This document shows positions 26,637-36,154 of a stretch of 64,000 nucleotides of DNA, in pieces (position 1 is the first letter of the stretch; each line of letters opens with the position of its first letter). A program made the position numbers and the translations under genes. Origin of the DNA: Bradyrhizobium sp. 195 (lineage in GTDB: Bacteria > Pseudomonadota > Alphaproteobacteria > Rhizobiales > Xanthobacteraceae); NCBI RefSeq assembly GCF_023101665.1, contig NZ_CP082161.1:3472001-3536000 (forward strand), given 5' to 3'. The notes beneath the pieces are model-generated. The model worked only from the letters and a program-made list of their open reading frames with translations, did no database searches and had not been told where the DNA came from.

Positions 26637-27852
26637 ATCCAGCCTCCCTCAAAGCATGATCAGCCGCGGCGCCCCGAAGGGCTGCATGTTGCGTCCCTCT
26701 CTGGGAGGGCGCAGTCGGCGCGCCTGCATGTTCGCCGACGGATAAACGGCCGGCTCCGGAGGGAGGCGCAGCATCGCGGATAATGTCGCGAAGAGCGCTT
26801 TCCAACAGATCAGTCGCGTCGTCCCAAGTATAGCTGATAGCCGTGGCTAATGCGGCTTCGGACATGCCCCGCCAGTTCGTGTCGCTTAGGCTCAACACCC
26901 TACTCAACTGCTCAGCAAGTTTCGTCGGGTTTTCCACCTCAACCAGAAAGCCGTTGACGCCGTCTTTCACAACGTCTGTCGCCCCACCCATGCGCGTTGA
27001 AACGACCGGACATCTACACGCCATTGCCTCTAGCATCGGAAGGTGAAATCCTTCGCGCCGGCTGCCGCACAGCCACACATCGCACTGGCCGTAGAGCAGT
27101 CGAAGTTCGCTCTGGGGCGGGCGATAGTGAAACTCGACCCCCTCCGGCAGGGGAAGACGGGGCGACACCGGCTCGGCCCCGAAAGCCACGACGCGCAGAT
27201 TGCCCATTTGCTTTTTCAGCTTCTCGATCGCCGCCAGGCTCACATCAACTCCCCTCAGGTGTAGAGTTGAATAGAGCATGCCCACGGTTGGCCTCTCCTG
27301 CTTGCCCCGTGCCGCAGCATGGAATTGTTCGGCATCAACGCTGTTGGAAATCAGGTGTACGTTCTCATCGTCAAATCTATCCCGCGCGAGATCCATCAAC
27401 CATTTGGAGACTACGATCTTATGCAAGGGTAGCCGCCAAGCTGCATCGATGGCGCGTTCCCACTGCCCTGGAGAGGTCTCGTACCCCTGCAACAGAATTG
27501 CCTTTGCCCCTTTGCGATGCGACAGCGCGGCCACTCCCGGCGCGGTTTTCCAATACGTCGCCAAGACCACGTCTGCATCGGGCACGTCGTCATCCATCAC
27601 CGGTCTTGCCGTATCGAGTACATGGTGTCGCGCTGGACAACCGTCGAAAAAGGACGGCTCGGTCCCTGACTCGTTCGGCCATCCCTTGCCGAGCACTAGC
27701 GACTTCAAGCTTCCCAATAAGGATTTTCTTGTCCGCGGCTGCGAGACGACTGTTACCTCATGTCCACGCCGGTATAGCCGCTCGGAATAAATCGAAAGGA
27801 CCCGAATGCCACCGCTCAGACCCGCATAGGGCAGTACAAGCGTCACGCGCAT
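26617..27852 (-). CDS. Glycosyltransferase family 4
   Basis: 411 residues with GT-B fold. N-terminal GLSGGIRVLSIYSERLYRRG is the acceptor-side glycine loop. The C-terminal half contains a donor-binding region with SRREGFHLPMLEAMACRCPV (the EX7E-like motif), followed by STRMGGATDVVKDGVNGFLV. The last ~45 residues are Ala/Gly-rich and outside the family core. Adds a sugar to the lipid-linked repeat unit on the cytoplasmic face of the inner membrane. Donor and linkage cannot be told. Confidence 0.88.
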   Translation of the reverse strand: MRVTLVLPYAGLSGGIRVLSIYSERLYRRGHEVTVVSQPRTRKSLLGSLKSLVLGKGWPNESGTEPSFFDGCPARHHVLDTARPVMDDDVPDADVVLATYWKTAPGVAALSHRKGAKAILLQGYETSPGQWERAIDAAWRLPLHKIVVSKWLMDLARDRFDDENVHLISNSVDAEQFHAAARGKQERPTVGMLYSTLHLRGVDVSLAAIEKLKKQMGNLRVVAFGAEPVSPRLPLPEGVEFHYRPPQSELRLLYGQCDVWLCGSRREGFHLPMLEAMACRCPVVSTRMGGATDVVKDGVNGFLVEVENPTKLAEQLSRVLSLSDTNWRGMSEAALATAISYTWDDATDLLESALRDIIRDAAPPSGAGRLSVGEHAGAPTAPSQRGTQHAALRGAAADHALREAGCDVSHS

Positions 27853-27965
27853 ATGTTCACCACATCAGAACTGCGAATTTCGTAGGCGAGGTCTCCAGGC
27901 GCCGCCAACGGCGCGACACCTTAAATTCAGCATCAAGGCACCTTGATAGATCGATGTCCGCTGCG

Positions 27966-28045
27966 CGGTTTTAAATAATTAAACATTTAAATTGACGTTG
28001 CAATAGATTTAATATAGAAATCGAAAACAGACATAATAATTTCTA
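27966..28045. promoter_or_regulatory. AT-rich divergent region between GT4 and the pssDE operon
   Basis: TTTTAAATAATTAAACATTT and GATTTAATATAG lie in the 247-bp gap between divergent genes (27852 and 28100). Same motif character as other islands; probably promoter of the long plus-strand glycosyltransferase operon. Confidence 0.42.
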
Positions 28046-28099
28046 ATCCTGTTCGATTGTATTCGGTGGAGTTCCGAAGCCCGGAGAGGGAACCAGCGC

Positions 28100-28606
28100 A
28101 TGCTTCGAAGTATCGTGCTGCACAATGACGAGAGGTGCTCGCTAGAGCAGTCTGGCCATCGTCCAAAATTGCTGGCTGTCTCTTCGGGCGGAGGCCACTG
28201 GGTACAGCTCTTGCGCATCAAGGAAGCGTTCGAAGGCTGTGAAGTCGTTTTCGTTACCGTCCACGAGTCGTATCGCACGCAGGTGCCTGGTCATAAATTC
28301 TATGTAGTCAATGATGCGAATCGCTGGACGAAGATCAGGCTTGTAAAAGCCGCGCAAGGCCTCGCCCGGATCATTTGGAGTGAGAGGCCAGATGTCGTCA
28401 TTTCTACGGGCGCCGCTCCAGGATATTTAGCGCTCCGGCTCGGAAGAATGATGGGTGCTCGAACCATCTGGCTCGACAGCGTCGCTAACGTCGAAGAGCT
28501 TTCAATGTCGGGATTTAGAATCGGCCGCTGCGCCGACCTCTGGCTAACTCAGTGGCCCCACTTGGCGCGGCCCGAAGGCCCCTACTACGGAGGCTCCGTC
28601 TTATGA
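28100..28606 (+). CDS. pssD: PssD/Alg14-like glycosyltransferase membrane-anchor subunit
   Basis: 168 residues. Contains LAVSSGGGHWVQLLRI, the Gly-rich N-terminal motif of Alg14/PssD, and later RPDVVISTGAAPGYLALRLG and ARTIWLDSVANVEELSMSG. Rhizobial PssD pairs with PssE to form a two-part GT28-like enzyme that adds the second sugar (glucuronic acid in Rhizobium leguminosarum). The stop overlaps the next start (ATGA), as expected for obligate partners. The specific sugar here is unknown. Confidence 0.88.
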   Translation: MLRSIVLHNDERCSLEQSGHRPKLLAVSSGGGHWVQLLRIKEAFEGCEVVFVTVHESYRTQVPGHKFYVVNDANRWTKIRLVKAAQGLARIIWSERPDVVISTGAAPGYLALRLGRMMGARTIWLDSVANVEELSMSGFRIGRCADLWLTQWPHLARPEGPYYGGSVL

Positions 28607-29124
28607 TCTTCGTGACGGTTGGAACGCAGGGACAGTTTGACCGCTTGATCCGGACGATTGACGGTTGGGCGGATGTGCATGGAAGGACCGATGTCTTCGC
28701 TCAGACCGGCCCATCAGAGTACTATGCCGCGCACATCCGCGCCAAACCGTTTGTTGATCCTGCCGAGTTTCGGCAATGCGTGGAATCGGCAAGCCTTGTC
28801 GTAGCACATGCCGGCATGGGCTCGATAATTACGGCTCTCGAACTGGGAAAACGGATCATAGTTATGCCTCGCCGAGCGAGCTTAGGGGAGCACCGGAACG
28901 ACCATCAGGTCGCAACAGCTAGAAGGTTCGCCGAACAAGGCCGCATTATAGTTGCATTCGACGAACAGGAGTTGGTCGATAAGCTGGATCAGCTCGAGTT
29001 CGCTAGCTCGGCTGAACGACTTAGCGCAGAAGCACCATCGCATCTGATCGACACCATTCGGACATTTATCGAGACGGGACATGCTCGCGTCGAGAATAGA
29101 GCACCCGTCGGAGGGGGTATGTGA
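28603..29124 (+). CDS. pssE: PssE/Alg13-like catalytic subunit of split glycosyltransferase
   Basis: 173 residues, corresponding to the C-terminal, nucleotide-sugar-binding half of GT28 enzymes. N-terminus MIFVTVGTQGQFDRLIRTID is the hallmark of Alg13/PssE. SLVVAHAGMGSIITALELGK and MPRRASLGEHRNDHQ form the UDP-sugar site. ATG 28603 is chosen from the ATGA overlap with pssD; the frame upstream to 28552 is within pssD. Works with PssD at the inner membrane. Confidence 0.9.
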   Translation: MIFVTVGTQGQFDRLIRTIDGWADVHGRTDVFAQTGPSEYYAAHIRAKPFVDPAEFRQCVESASLVVAHAGMGSIITALELGKRIIVMPRRASLGEHRNDHQVATARRFAEQGRIIVAFDEQELVDKLDQLEFASSAERLSAEAPSHLIDTIRTFIETGHARVENRAPVGGGM

Positions 29125-29256
29125 GTTGGCGCTATATGACCTTTGATGGTTCGTGCCTGCTGTCAGGACTGGCGGATAACACAATGCGAGCATGTTGCGC
29201 AGGCAAGCACGAGCCTGTTCCTGATGTCGTTGAGTGGGGCGACAGGAAGCGAGAGC

Positions 29257-30234
29257 ATGGTGAAGGTTGACATAGTTGTTCCGTGTTACAACTACGCACG
29301 TTTTCTTGAAGCGTGCGTCGGCAGCATCCTGCGCCAATCCGTCCGGGATCTGCGGGTGCTAATCATCGACGATGCCTCGTCGGATGATACTCTTTCCATA
29401 GCCCGTAAACTCGCCGAAGCTGATTGTCGCATCTCGATCATCTCTCATCCGCAGAACCAGGGCCATATTCGTACGTATAATGAGGGCATTGCGTGGGCTT
29501 CGGCCGAATACTTTCTCCTACTGTCAGCAGACGATTTATTGACGCCAGGTTCGCTCGCGCGTGCGATCGAAGTGATGGATCGTGACTCGGAGGTCGTGCT
29601 TACGCATGGAAAGGCCGTTGTTTGGCAGGACAGTCTTCCATTTCCTCGGATTGACGTGGAGAAAAATTACGAGTTCGCGCGACAGGATCTGATTCAGGAT
29701 ATGTGCACGACCGGGGTCAATTTCGTATCTACGCCAACGGCCGTAGTGCGAACTTGCGCCCAGAAGGCCGTTGGCGGATATGAAGAATCGCTACCCCACA
29801 GCGCCGACATGGAGATGTGGCTCCGCTTGGCGGCTTATGGTGCGGTCGTCCGCATCGATGGGGTACAAGCAATTTATAGAAGTCACCCATCTTCCATGTC
29901 CAACTCGCATTGGACCGCGACGTTGTTGGATTGTCAGCAGCGCAAGAAAGCGTTCGATTCGTTTTTCCAAGCGCATCCGAAAATATCGCGGAGTCTATCG
30001 GTGCGGGCTAACCGGATGCTGGCCGCGAGGGCGTTTCAGGGGGGCACGAACCTTGTGCGGCGGGGGCAAATTAGAAGCGGTCTTCCGCTTCTTCGCTGGT
30101 CAATGAATCTCGACCCTCGGCTGCAGTATGTACCGCCAGTATGGAAGTTCTTAAAAATTCCCGGACCCGTGGGTCGCAAGTGGGCAATGTCGGTCATCAA
30201 AGAAGCAACGGGGAGGTTGATTGCGCGGAGCTAG
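29257..30234 (+). CDS. Glycosyltransferase family 2
   Basis: 325 residues. GT-A fold start VDIVVPCYNYARFLEACVGS, then VLIIDDASSDDTL (nucleotide binding) and LLSADDLLTPGSL with the DXD-type acidic pair. Further on HSADMEMWLRLAAYGAVVRI matches the ED-like catalytic region. The start was set at ATG 29257 directly before the first beta strand, since the upstream open frame (to 29143) has no SD or homology. Same-direction operon after pssE, 132 bases away. Confidence 0.88.
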   Translation: MVKVDIVVPCYNYARFLEACVGSILRQSVRDLRVLIIDDASSDDTLSIARKLAEADCRISIISHPQNQGHIRTYNEGIAWASAEYFLLLSADDLLTPGSLARAIEVMDRDSEVVLTHGKAVVWQDSLPFPRIDVEKNYEFARQDLIQDMCTTGVNFVSTPTAVVRTCAQKAVGGYEESLPHSADMEMWLRLAAYGAVVRIDGVQAIYRSHPSSMSNSHWTATLLDCQQRKKAFDSFFQAHPKISRSLSVRANRMLAARAFQGGTNLVRRGQIRSGLPLLRWSMNLDPRLQYVPPVWKFLKIPGPVGRKWAMSVIKEATGRLIARS

Positions 30235-30417
30235 CTTCTGGTACGGCGAGAGTTCACCCGAGTGTGCACGATGCGATGAGACGAGTCCCGATGTCGAGCG
30301 AAGACGTTGAAACAAAGCGAAAATGTAGCTTGGGCCAGATGGAGGCTTCGGAGTGCGGATTCGCGCTCACCTACCTGCGCTTCGTTCCCGTCCTGACGCG
30401 GATCACAGGAACCAAAG

Positions 30418-31944
30418 ATGAGTAGGTTGTTGGTTTGGTGCCGAGCCTTGATGCTTGAGATGTCTCTGTGGGCACAACGCCGCAGTTGGCCGGTCCCGGC
30501 AGCTATTCGGGGTGCTGTGCGTCCTCTCCTTGCAAGAGCAAACGAACGCACGAGACCCGTGAGCTTGGACGAATGGTCGCGTCCTCTCGTTTCTGGAGCC
30601 GGAAGGGACTGCTCGATGGCGCCCCCGACGCTCGAGCCGACGGTTCCGTGCGCTCCTAGTGACTCGAGGACGGGCCCGATGCGCGCATGCACGAGTCCGG
30701 TCTTGCGCTGCGTGGTCGCAACACCATTCCTGGATGTCGGAGGACTGGACAGAGTCGCGGCTCTTTTGGCTCGAGGCCTGCCATTACACGGCATCGAAAC
30801 TACAATTGTGCATACTGCCACTGATGAACGTCGTCACAGCGGAACGGGCGATGCGCTGCACCTCGACGGTGTCCGGGTCGTCGAACTCTCAGCCCATGAC
30901 GGTCAACGATGGTTTAAGGCGAACCGTCCGGATGTCATTAGCATGCACGGGGCACCCGACTGGTTGGTCGCCCAGGCCGCTGAATCCGACATTCCGATCA
31001 TCGAGACGTTGCACGGCGCTCATTCGTTCTTCAATCGTGAGACGTGGTCAGGCGAGCAGTTGCGAAGCGAGAAGATCGCCGGTTTCGTCGCTGTTAGCGA
31101 ACTTGTCCGGCGGCAGTATATGAAGGCAAACCCGAGCTGTCTATCCAACCGTATTGTTACCATCCCCAATGGCGTCGATAACCAGCACATTAGTTTTCGT
31201 GATCGAGCGCGAGCGCGCGAATGGCTAGGTTTGCGCGACGAGTTCCTCTTCGTCTCGCTTGCGAGATATGACATGCAGAAGAACACGTTCGGGCTGGTTA
31301 GGGCGTTTTCCGATGTCGCGCTCGCCTGCCCCGGCGCGCATCTCTTGGTTGCGGGTCGTGTCGACGACATAAATTACTTCGAGCAGGTGCGACGACTCCG
31401 CGATGGGTTACCGAGCGCCAGCCGGATAAATTTGCGTGGAAACTGTCCTGATGCGTCCAACGTATTGGCAGCAGCAGACGCGTTCGTCCTTGACTCTTTT
31501 TTTGAAGGTTGGTCCTTGGCCTCTATGGAGGCGCTCTTCGCTGGACTTCCTGTTGTCATGAGCGAGGTGGGTGGCGCACGGGAGCAGGTGGGCGAAAACG
31601 GAAGCCGAGGATTTGTTGTAGGAAATCCGTTGGGTGATCCAGAGGCAGTGGACTGGCACAGCATATCGCGAGCGCGGTTTCAACGACAAGTAAATCATAA
31701 TGCGCTGGTTGAAGCTCTATGCACCGTCTATGCGGATCGCGACCGCTGGCGGAAGGCGCGCGATGATTTGCGCGCGGAATCCACGCTACGGTTCTCCGCG
31801 GACGTTTGCCTCCAGCGTCACGCCGAGGTTCTGAGGCGGGCAGCTGCTCGAGAGCGCCTGCTTTCTCTCGCTTCATTCCCTGAGTCAGTCACTAACGCAG
31901 GCACTCGCCGCCCAACTCCGACGGGTACGGCGGCCGTTTGTTGA
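30418..31944 (+). CDS. Glycosyltransferase family 4 with N-terminal extension
   Basis: 508 residues. The GT-B core starts near residue 93 with LRCVVATPFLDVGGLDRVAA. The first ~90 residues form an Arg/Pro-rich extension not seen in the usual family, so an internal start is possible, though no better ATG stands close to the core. IVTIPNGVDNQHI and FVSLARYDMQKNTFGLVRAF are the inter-domain and donor-site strands, and SFFEGWSLASMEALFAGLPV is the EX7E region. Retaining transferase, donor unknown. A 183-bp gap separates it from the preceding GT2. Confidence 0.85.
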   Translation: MSRLLVWCRALMLEMSLWAQRRSWPVPAAIRGAVRPLLARANERTRPVSLDEWSRPLVSGAGRDCSMAPPTLEPTVPCAPSDSRTGPMRACTSPVLRCVVATPFLDVGGLDRVAALLARGLPLHGIETTIVHTATDERRHSGTGDALHLDGVRVVELSAHDGQRWFKANRPDVISMHGAPDWLVAQAAESDIPIIETLHGAHSFFNRETWSGEQLRSEKIAGFVAVSELVRRQYMKANPSCLSNRIVTIPNGVDNQHISFRDRARAREWLGLRDEFLFVSLARYDMQKNTFGLVRAFSDVALACPGAHLLVAGRVDDINYFEQVRRLRDGLPSASRINLRGNCPDASNVLAAADAFVLDSFFEGWSLASMEALFAGLPVVMSEVGGAREQVGENGSRGFVVGNPLGDPEAVDWHSISRARFQRQVNHNALVEALCTVYADRDRWRKARDDLRAESTLRFSADVCLQRHAEVLRRAAARERLLSLASFPESVTNAGTRRPTPTGTAAVC

Positions 31945-32128
31945 TCCGGCTGGAGCAGGCGCTCAGGAAGAAGTTGCGCATACATTGGTCCTGGTCCGCA
32001 TGCCGAACTTTCTCACCACGTTTATTGGGGCCGTCGCGGAATCAGCGGCTATGCGCGCCCACCACGGCGCTGTCTGTTTTTGGTCCGCTTAGCTGGAGAG
32101 AACGCTTGTGCCCCTACCGGAGCTTGCA

Positions 32129-33118
32129 ATGGATGTCAGTGTTATTGTCGTCACGCACAACACTCGCCAGATGACGATTGAATGTATCCGTTCCATACTT
32201 GAGCAAACTACTCACGTGAAATACGAGTTGATAGTGTTTGATAGTGCATCAACTGATGGCTCTTCTGAAGCGATCCGAGAACGGTTTCCGACAGTCAAGC
32301 TTATTAGCTCGGCAGAGAATGTTGGTTTCGGGAAGGCCAACAATATCGCAGCAACAGTTGCGCAGGGCCGCAGGCTATTGCTCATCAATCCGGATACTGT
32401 GGTCCTGGACCGCGCGATCGATCGTCTGAATGAATTTGCCAGCGCAACTCCCGAGTCTCGCATATGGGGAGGGCGAACAATCTTCGCCGATGGATCGCTG
32501 AACCCGGCATCATGCTGGAAGTATGCGACGTTGTGGAGTGTCTTTTGTTGGGCTGTTGGATTGAACTTGCTTAAGAGCAGCATGCTTTTTAACCCAGAAG
32601 GTTATCCTCATTGGAAACGTGATTCGGTTCGATCGGTTGACATAGTATCTGGTTGTTTCTTCCTGATCGATCGAGCTCTCTGGCAGGAGCTTGGCGGCTT
32701 CGACCCGGTTTTCTTCATGTATGCGGAGGAGGCCGATCTATGCATTCGGGCGCAAAAACTTGGTGCGCGACCGCAGATAACTCCCACTGCAACAATCATA
32801 CATTACGGTGGGGCTTCGTATCCTCAGAAGAGCGAGTTCCGAATTCAGATGCTGGCCGGTCGCGTGACCCTAATGGATCGACACTGGTCGTCTGTTTCCC
32901 GAAAAATCGGGAGGCAGTTGTATTTGCTGATGCCCTTAACACGGTGGCTGACCTATGAAGCGGCCGCAGCCCTCCTGCGGAAAGCGGATTATCGAAAGAA
33001 TGGCCTCGAGTGGTACGGGGTGTGGCGGAACCGGTGGCGCTGGATAAATGGATGGACGGAGGCTGCCGTAACTGCGGCGGCCACTGAAAACTCTAGACGC
33101 GGAAGGCAGCCTGGTTGA
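32129..33118 (+). CDS. Glycosyltransferase family 2, rhamnosyltransferase-like
   Basis: 329 residues from ATG 32129 (GGAG 7 bases upstream; GTG 32108 is a weaker choice). DVSVIVVTHNTRQMTIECIR begins the fold, then IVFDSASTDGSSEAI, NVGFGKANNIAA and LLINPDTVV (DXD-type). GCFFLIDRALWQELGGFDPV and FFMYAEEADLCIRAQKLG are typical of the WbbL/RfbF rhamnosyltransferase-like subgroup. As dTDP-rhamnose is made by rfbCBDA here, this is the best rhamnose-adding candidate (inference). Confidence 0.88.
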   Translation: MDVSVIVVTHNTRQMTIECIRSILEQTTHVKYELIVFDSASTDGSSEAIRERFPTVKLISSAENVGFGKANNIAATVAQGRRLLLINPDTVVLDRAIDRLNEFASATPESRIWGGRTIFADGSLNPASCWKYATLWSVFCWAVGLNLLKSSMLFNPEGYPHWKRDSVRSVDIVSGCFFLIDRALWQELGGFDPVFFMYAEEADLCIRAQKLGARPQITPTATIIHYGGASYPQKSEFRIQMLAGRVTLMDRHWSSVSRKIGRQLYLLMPLTRWLTYEAAAALLRKADYRKNGLEWYGVWRNRWRWINGWTEAAVTAAATENSRRGRQPG

Positions 33119-33227
33119 ATGGCTTCGCGGGGCCCACCCCCCAGCCTCTCGCACCGAATAAGCGGTATCTCGCCCGATCGTAGTGGTGCGCGCTTGCCAG
33201 CTCTCGAAGTTGGCATCGAATCTAACG

Positions 33228-33300
33228 CTGAGATTAATTAAATTTCTTCTTGCTATAAATACTATTTTAATACATCGTTCGATTTAATTTTAATACAGGC
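33228..33300. promoter_or_regulatory. AT-rich island before the nucleotide-sugar operon
   Basis: GAGATTAATTAAATTTCTTC, ACTATTTTAATACATCG and TTTAATTTTAATAC occur within 110 bases of the next start. Likely promoter and silencer site. Confidence 0.42.
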
Positions 33301-33338
33301 AGAGAAGCGCGCAACTTTGTCCATAGGGTAGGCGAAAG

Positions 33339-34391
33339 ATGTCAAGGCGATTAATCAGGGTCGCGGTGGTAGGATACGGCTATTGGGGACCCAATCTTGT
33401 GCGCAACTTTGCGAACACTGACGGCTGCGAGCTTGTGGCTGTTAGTGATCTCCAGCCTTCAAGGCTCGCATCATGCGCGCGCCTGCACCCGAGTGCGACG
33501 ACCACGACCAGAGTTCGTGACGTGATCGAGAGCTCGAACATCGATGCCGTCGCTATTGCAACTCCCGCGCATACCCATTTCGAGATTGCTATGGCGGCCC
33601 TCAGAGCAGGAAAGCACGTGTTGGTCGAAAAACCGCTGGCGCGGACCTCGGACCAAGTCGGTCGACTGATCGAGGAAGCGCAGCGGCGCAATCTAATCCT
33701 TATGGTCGATCACACGTTCGTCTACACGCCGGCTGTGCAGAAGATTCGCCAGCTCATTTGCGAAGACGCGTTGGGAGAGATCCTGTATTACAACAGCAAT
33801 CGGGCAAGCCTCGGTCTCTTCCAGGATGACGTCAACGTGATCTGGGATCTCGCTGTTCACGACGTATCGATCATTCAGCACATCTTGAAGAAAGCGCCAG
33901 TCGCCGTTTCGGCGACGGGGGCGACGCACGTTCACGGTACACCGGAGAACATGGCCCATGTGACGCTATTCTTCGAAAACAGCTGTGTGGCGCACATTAA
34001 TGTCAATTGGCTTTCTCCAATTAAAGTTAGGCAGATATTCATTGGCGGCAGTCGCAAGATGATCGTGTACGATGATCTTGAACCCACCGAAAAAATCAAG
34101 GTGTATGACAAGGGCATCACCGTTGATCGGTCAGCGCAAGCCGCGCACCAGCTTCGGATCGGCTATCGAGCCGGCGACATGTGGGCGCCACATCTGGGTG
34201 CAAGCGAGGCACTCAGTATCGAAGCGCAGCATTTCATCGATAGCATCCATGAGGGAAGCAGTCCTATAACCAGCGGAACTACCGGATTGCAGGTAGTTCA
34301 GATCTTGGAGGCAGCTTCTCGCTCTATTGTGGCGCAAGGCAATCCCGTTCGCTTGAACTCTCTTGGGAAGGCAAAGGCGCTTGCCGGCTGA
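33339..34391 (+). CDS. Gfo/Idh/MocA oxidoreductase, WbpB-like nucleotide-sugar 3-dehydrogenase
   Basis: 350 residues. Rossmann motif RVAVVGYGYWGPNLVRNFA, then AIATPAHTHFEIA and the catalytic-lysine motif KHVLVEKPLA. The C-terminal alpha/beta domain includes VIWDLAVHDVSIIQHIL, with the HD pair usual in WbpB/WlbA proteins. WbpB oxidises C3 of UDP-GlcNAc-uronate to allow transamination. The acetyltransferase at 36155 (WbpD-like) and aminotransferase at 36772 (WbpE-like) would complete a UDP-2,3-diacetamido-2,3-dideoxy-glucuronate route. No WbpA is visible. Assignment to this pathway is inference from the trio. Confidence 0.85.
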   Translation: MSRRLIRVAVVGYGYWGPNLVRNFANTDGCELVAVSDLQPSRLASCARLHPSATTTTRVRDVIESSNIDAVAIATPAHTHFEIAMAALRAGKHVLVEKPLARTSDQVGRLIEEAQRRNLILMVDHTFVYTPAVQKIRQLICEDALGEILYYNSNRASLGLFQDDVNVIWDLAVHDVSIIQHILKKAPVAVSATGATHVHGTPENMAHVTLFFENSCVAHINVNWLSPIKVRQIFIGGSRKMIVYDDLEPTEKIKVYDKGITVDRSAQAAHQLRIGYRAGDMWAPHLGASEALSIEAQHFIDSIHEGSSPITSGTTGLQVVQILEAASRSIVAQGNPVRLNSLGKAKALAG

Positions 34392-34651
34392 ACCCCGACG
34401 TTATCAGTCTGCCCTTCCATAAGGTACTCAGATCAATAGAACTCGAAGTGAGGGCCGGTCGGTGCTGAAAGTGGCGGGCAAGGCGGTCGAAGGCCAGGGG
34501 ACCGCGAAAGAAGACCGAACTCAACATTTTTCGTCGTTTAGGTAAGTACGGGCGTTTCCCAAGCGTGTTCGGCGCGCGCGTCTCGCACACGGTCGAGGAA
34601 GCGGAACAGCAGTATGAGTCCAAAAGCCGGCAATTGTACCTCGGAACGAAA

Positions 34652-36127
34652 ATGACTTCAGTACAGCGCTCCGTTTTGTTTTCAGCAGCCGACCGGTACG
34701 GCAACGTTGTGTTATTCTTTATTGCGACCGCGGTTCTCTCGCGCCTGCTGACGCCAGGAGAATTCGGAGTCTATGCCTTCGTCAGCGCCGTCACGGCCGT
34801 TATTGGAGCATCCTTTCAGGAGTTCGGGGGGGCGAATTATCTGATCCAGAAGCCCGAACTGTCCCGCTCAGACGTTCGCTCGGCTTTCACCGTGACATTC
34901 GGAATCTCGGCGGCCATTGCTGTTCTCCTGTTCCTCCTAGCCGGGCCGCTATCACAATTGCTCGCGCTGGAGGGCTTGAAGAGAGGCATCGAGGTTTCCG
35001 CGTTGAATTTTCTGCTGTTCCCCTTCTCCGGGACCATATCCGCTCTCTTGCGCCGAGACATGAAATTCGGCGCGCTCGCCGTCTGCAGGCTCATCGCGAA
35101 TGCAACGATCGCCGTGGTTTCGATCGCGCTTGGGGTGGCGGGTTTCAGCTACATGGCCCCCATATGGGGCGGCGTCGCGGGGAATATGATCCTGGCTATC
35201 ATGCTGCTGGTCAGACATCGAAACTTCGGTGCACTGCGCCCGTCCCTGCTGGAGTACCGTGAGGTCGTCGGCTTTGGCCTCTATTCCAGCGGGGTGAGTG
35301 TCATCAATACGTTCTACAATCTCGCGCCTCAACTGTTCATCGCGAGAATTCTCGATTTCTCGTCAGTGGGTCTGTACAGCCGCGCGATCAACTTGACTCA
35401 GGTTTTTGACAGGTTCGTTGCGGAGGTATTGAACCCGGTCATCCTGCCGGCGATTGCCGCAAGGCGCAAAGCCGGAGAAGACTTGAAGACGGTGTACCTC
35501 GAGGCCATCGAGCTACTTTCGGTCGTGCAATGGCCACTCCTGTTGTTCGTGGCGATTATGGCGCGACCGATCATCTCGGTCTGGCTAGGCGAGACTTGGC
35601 TGGAGGTCGTGCCTCTGGTGCGTCTGCTCTGCATCGCGAACATGGCGCTTTTTGCAGGATGCTTGAGTTATCCGGTTCTTGTAGCTGCTGGAAGCGTGCG
35701 CAACGCGTTGATCTCCTCTTTCATTGCTCTTCCGCCGTCGCTTCTCGTAATTTTGTGCGCATCCTTCTTCAATGTGCAAGCTGTCGCTGCATCTGCTCTT
35801 TTTACCTTACCGTTCCAGGCTGCAGTCGCGATCTTCTTCATCGGGCGGCACATAGGCCTCAGGCCAATGGATATTGCTCGCGTGTTGAGGAAGAGTAGTT
35901 TCGTCACGGCTGCAACTGCGCTCGGAGTCGCCGGCTGTGCGGCGCTAACGGAAGCAGGAATATTGACATCCCTTGCCGGTCTGGTCTTGGCATTTTTGGC
36001 TGCGGCGCTTTGCTGGTGGCTTGGGCTGCTACTGACTGGCCATCCGCTGCTGCGTCAGCTTCATTTTTTTGCAGCTGGTCTGGCCCGCGTTGCGCCAAAA
36101 CTGAGGCCATCGCGTTCAGCCATGTAA
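34652..36127 (+). CDS. Wzx-type polysaccharide flippase
   Basis: 491 residues from ATG 34652; the frame upstream to 34565 looks non-coding. About 12-14 hydrophobic helices are distributed over the whole length. The start SVLFSAADRYGNVVLFFIAT and SRLLTPGEFGVYAFVSAVTA are typical of the polysaccharide transporter (PST/Wzx, MOP superfamily) group, as is VGLYSRAINLTQVFDRFVAE. It flips the lipid-linked repeat unit across the inner membrane before polymerisation. It sits within the nucleotide-sugar genes and 27 bases before the next one. Confidence 0.9.
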   Translation: MTSVQRSVLFSAADRYGNVVLFFIATAVLSRLLTPGEFGVYAFVSAVTAVIGASFQEFGGANYLIQKPELSRSDVRSAFTVTFGISAAIAVLLFLLAGPLSQLLALEGLKRGIEVSALNFLLFPFSGTISALLRRDMKFGALAVCRLIANATIAVVSIALGVAGFSYMAPIWGGVAGNMILAIMLLVRHRNFGALRPSLLEYREVVGFGLYSSGVSVINTFYNLAPQLFIARILDFSSVGLYSRAINLTQVFDRFVAEVLNPVILPAIAARRKAGEDLKTVYLEAIELLSVVQWPLLLFVAIMARPIISVWLGETWLEVVPLVRLLCIANMALFAGCLSYPVLVAAGSVRNALISSFIALPPSLLVILCASFFNVQAVAASALFTLPFQAAVAIFFIGRHIGLRPMDIARVLRKSSFVTAATALGVAGCAALTEAGILTSLAGLVLAFLAAALCWWLGLLLTGHPLLRQLHFFAAGLARVAPKLRPSRSAM

Positions 36128-36154
36128 GGCGTCATGGCGAGTTTGGAGACAGAG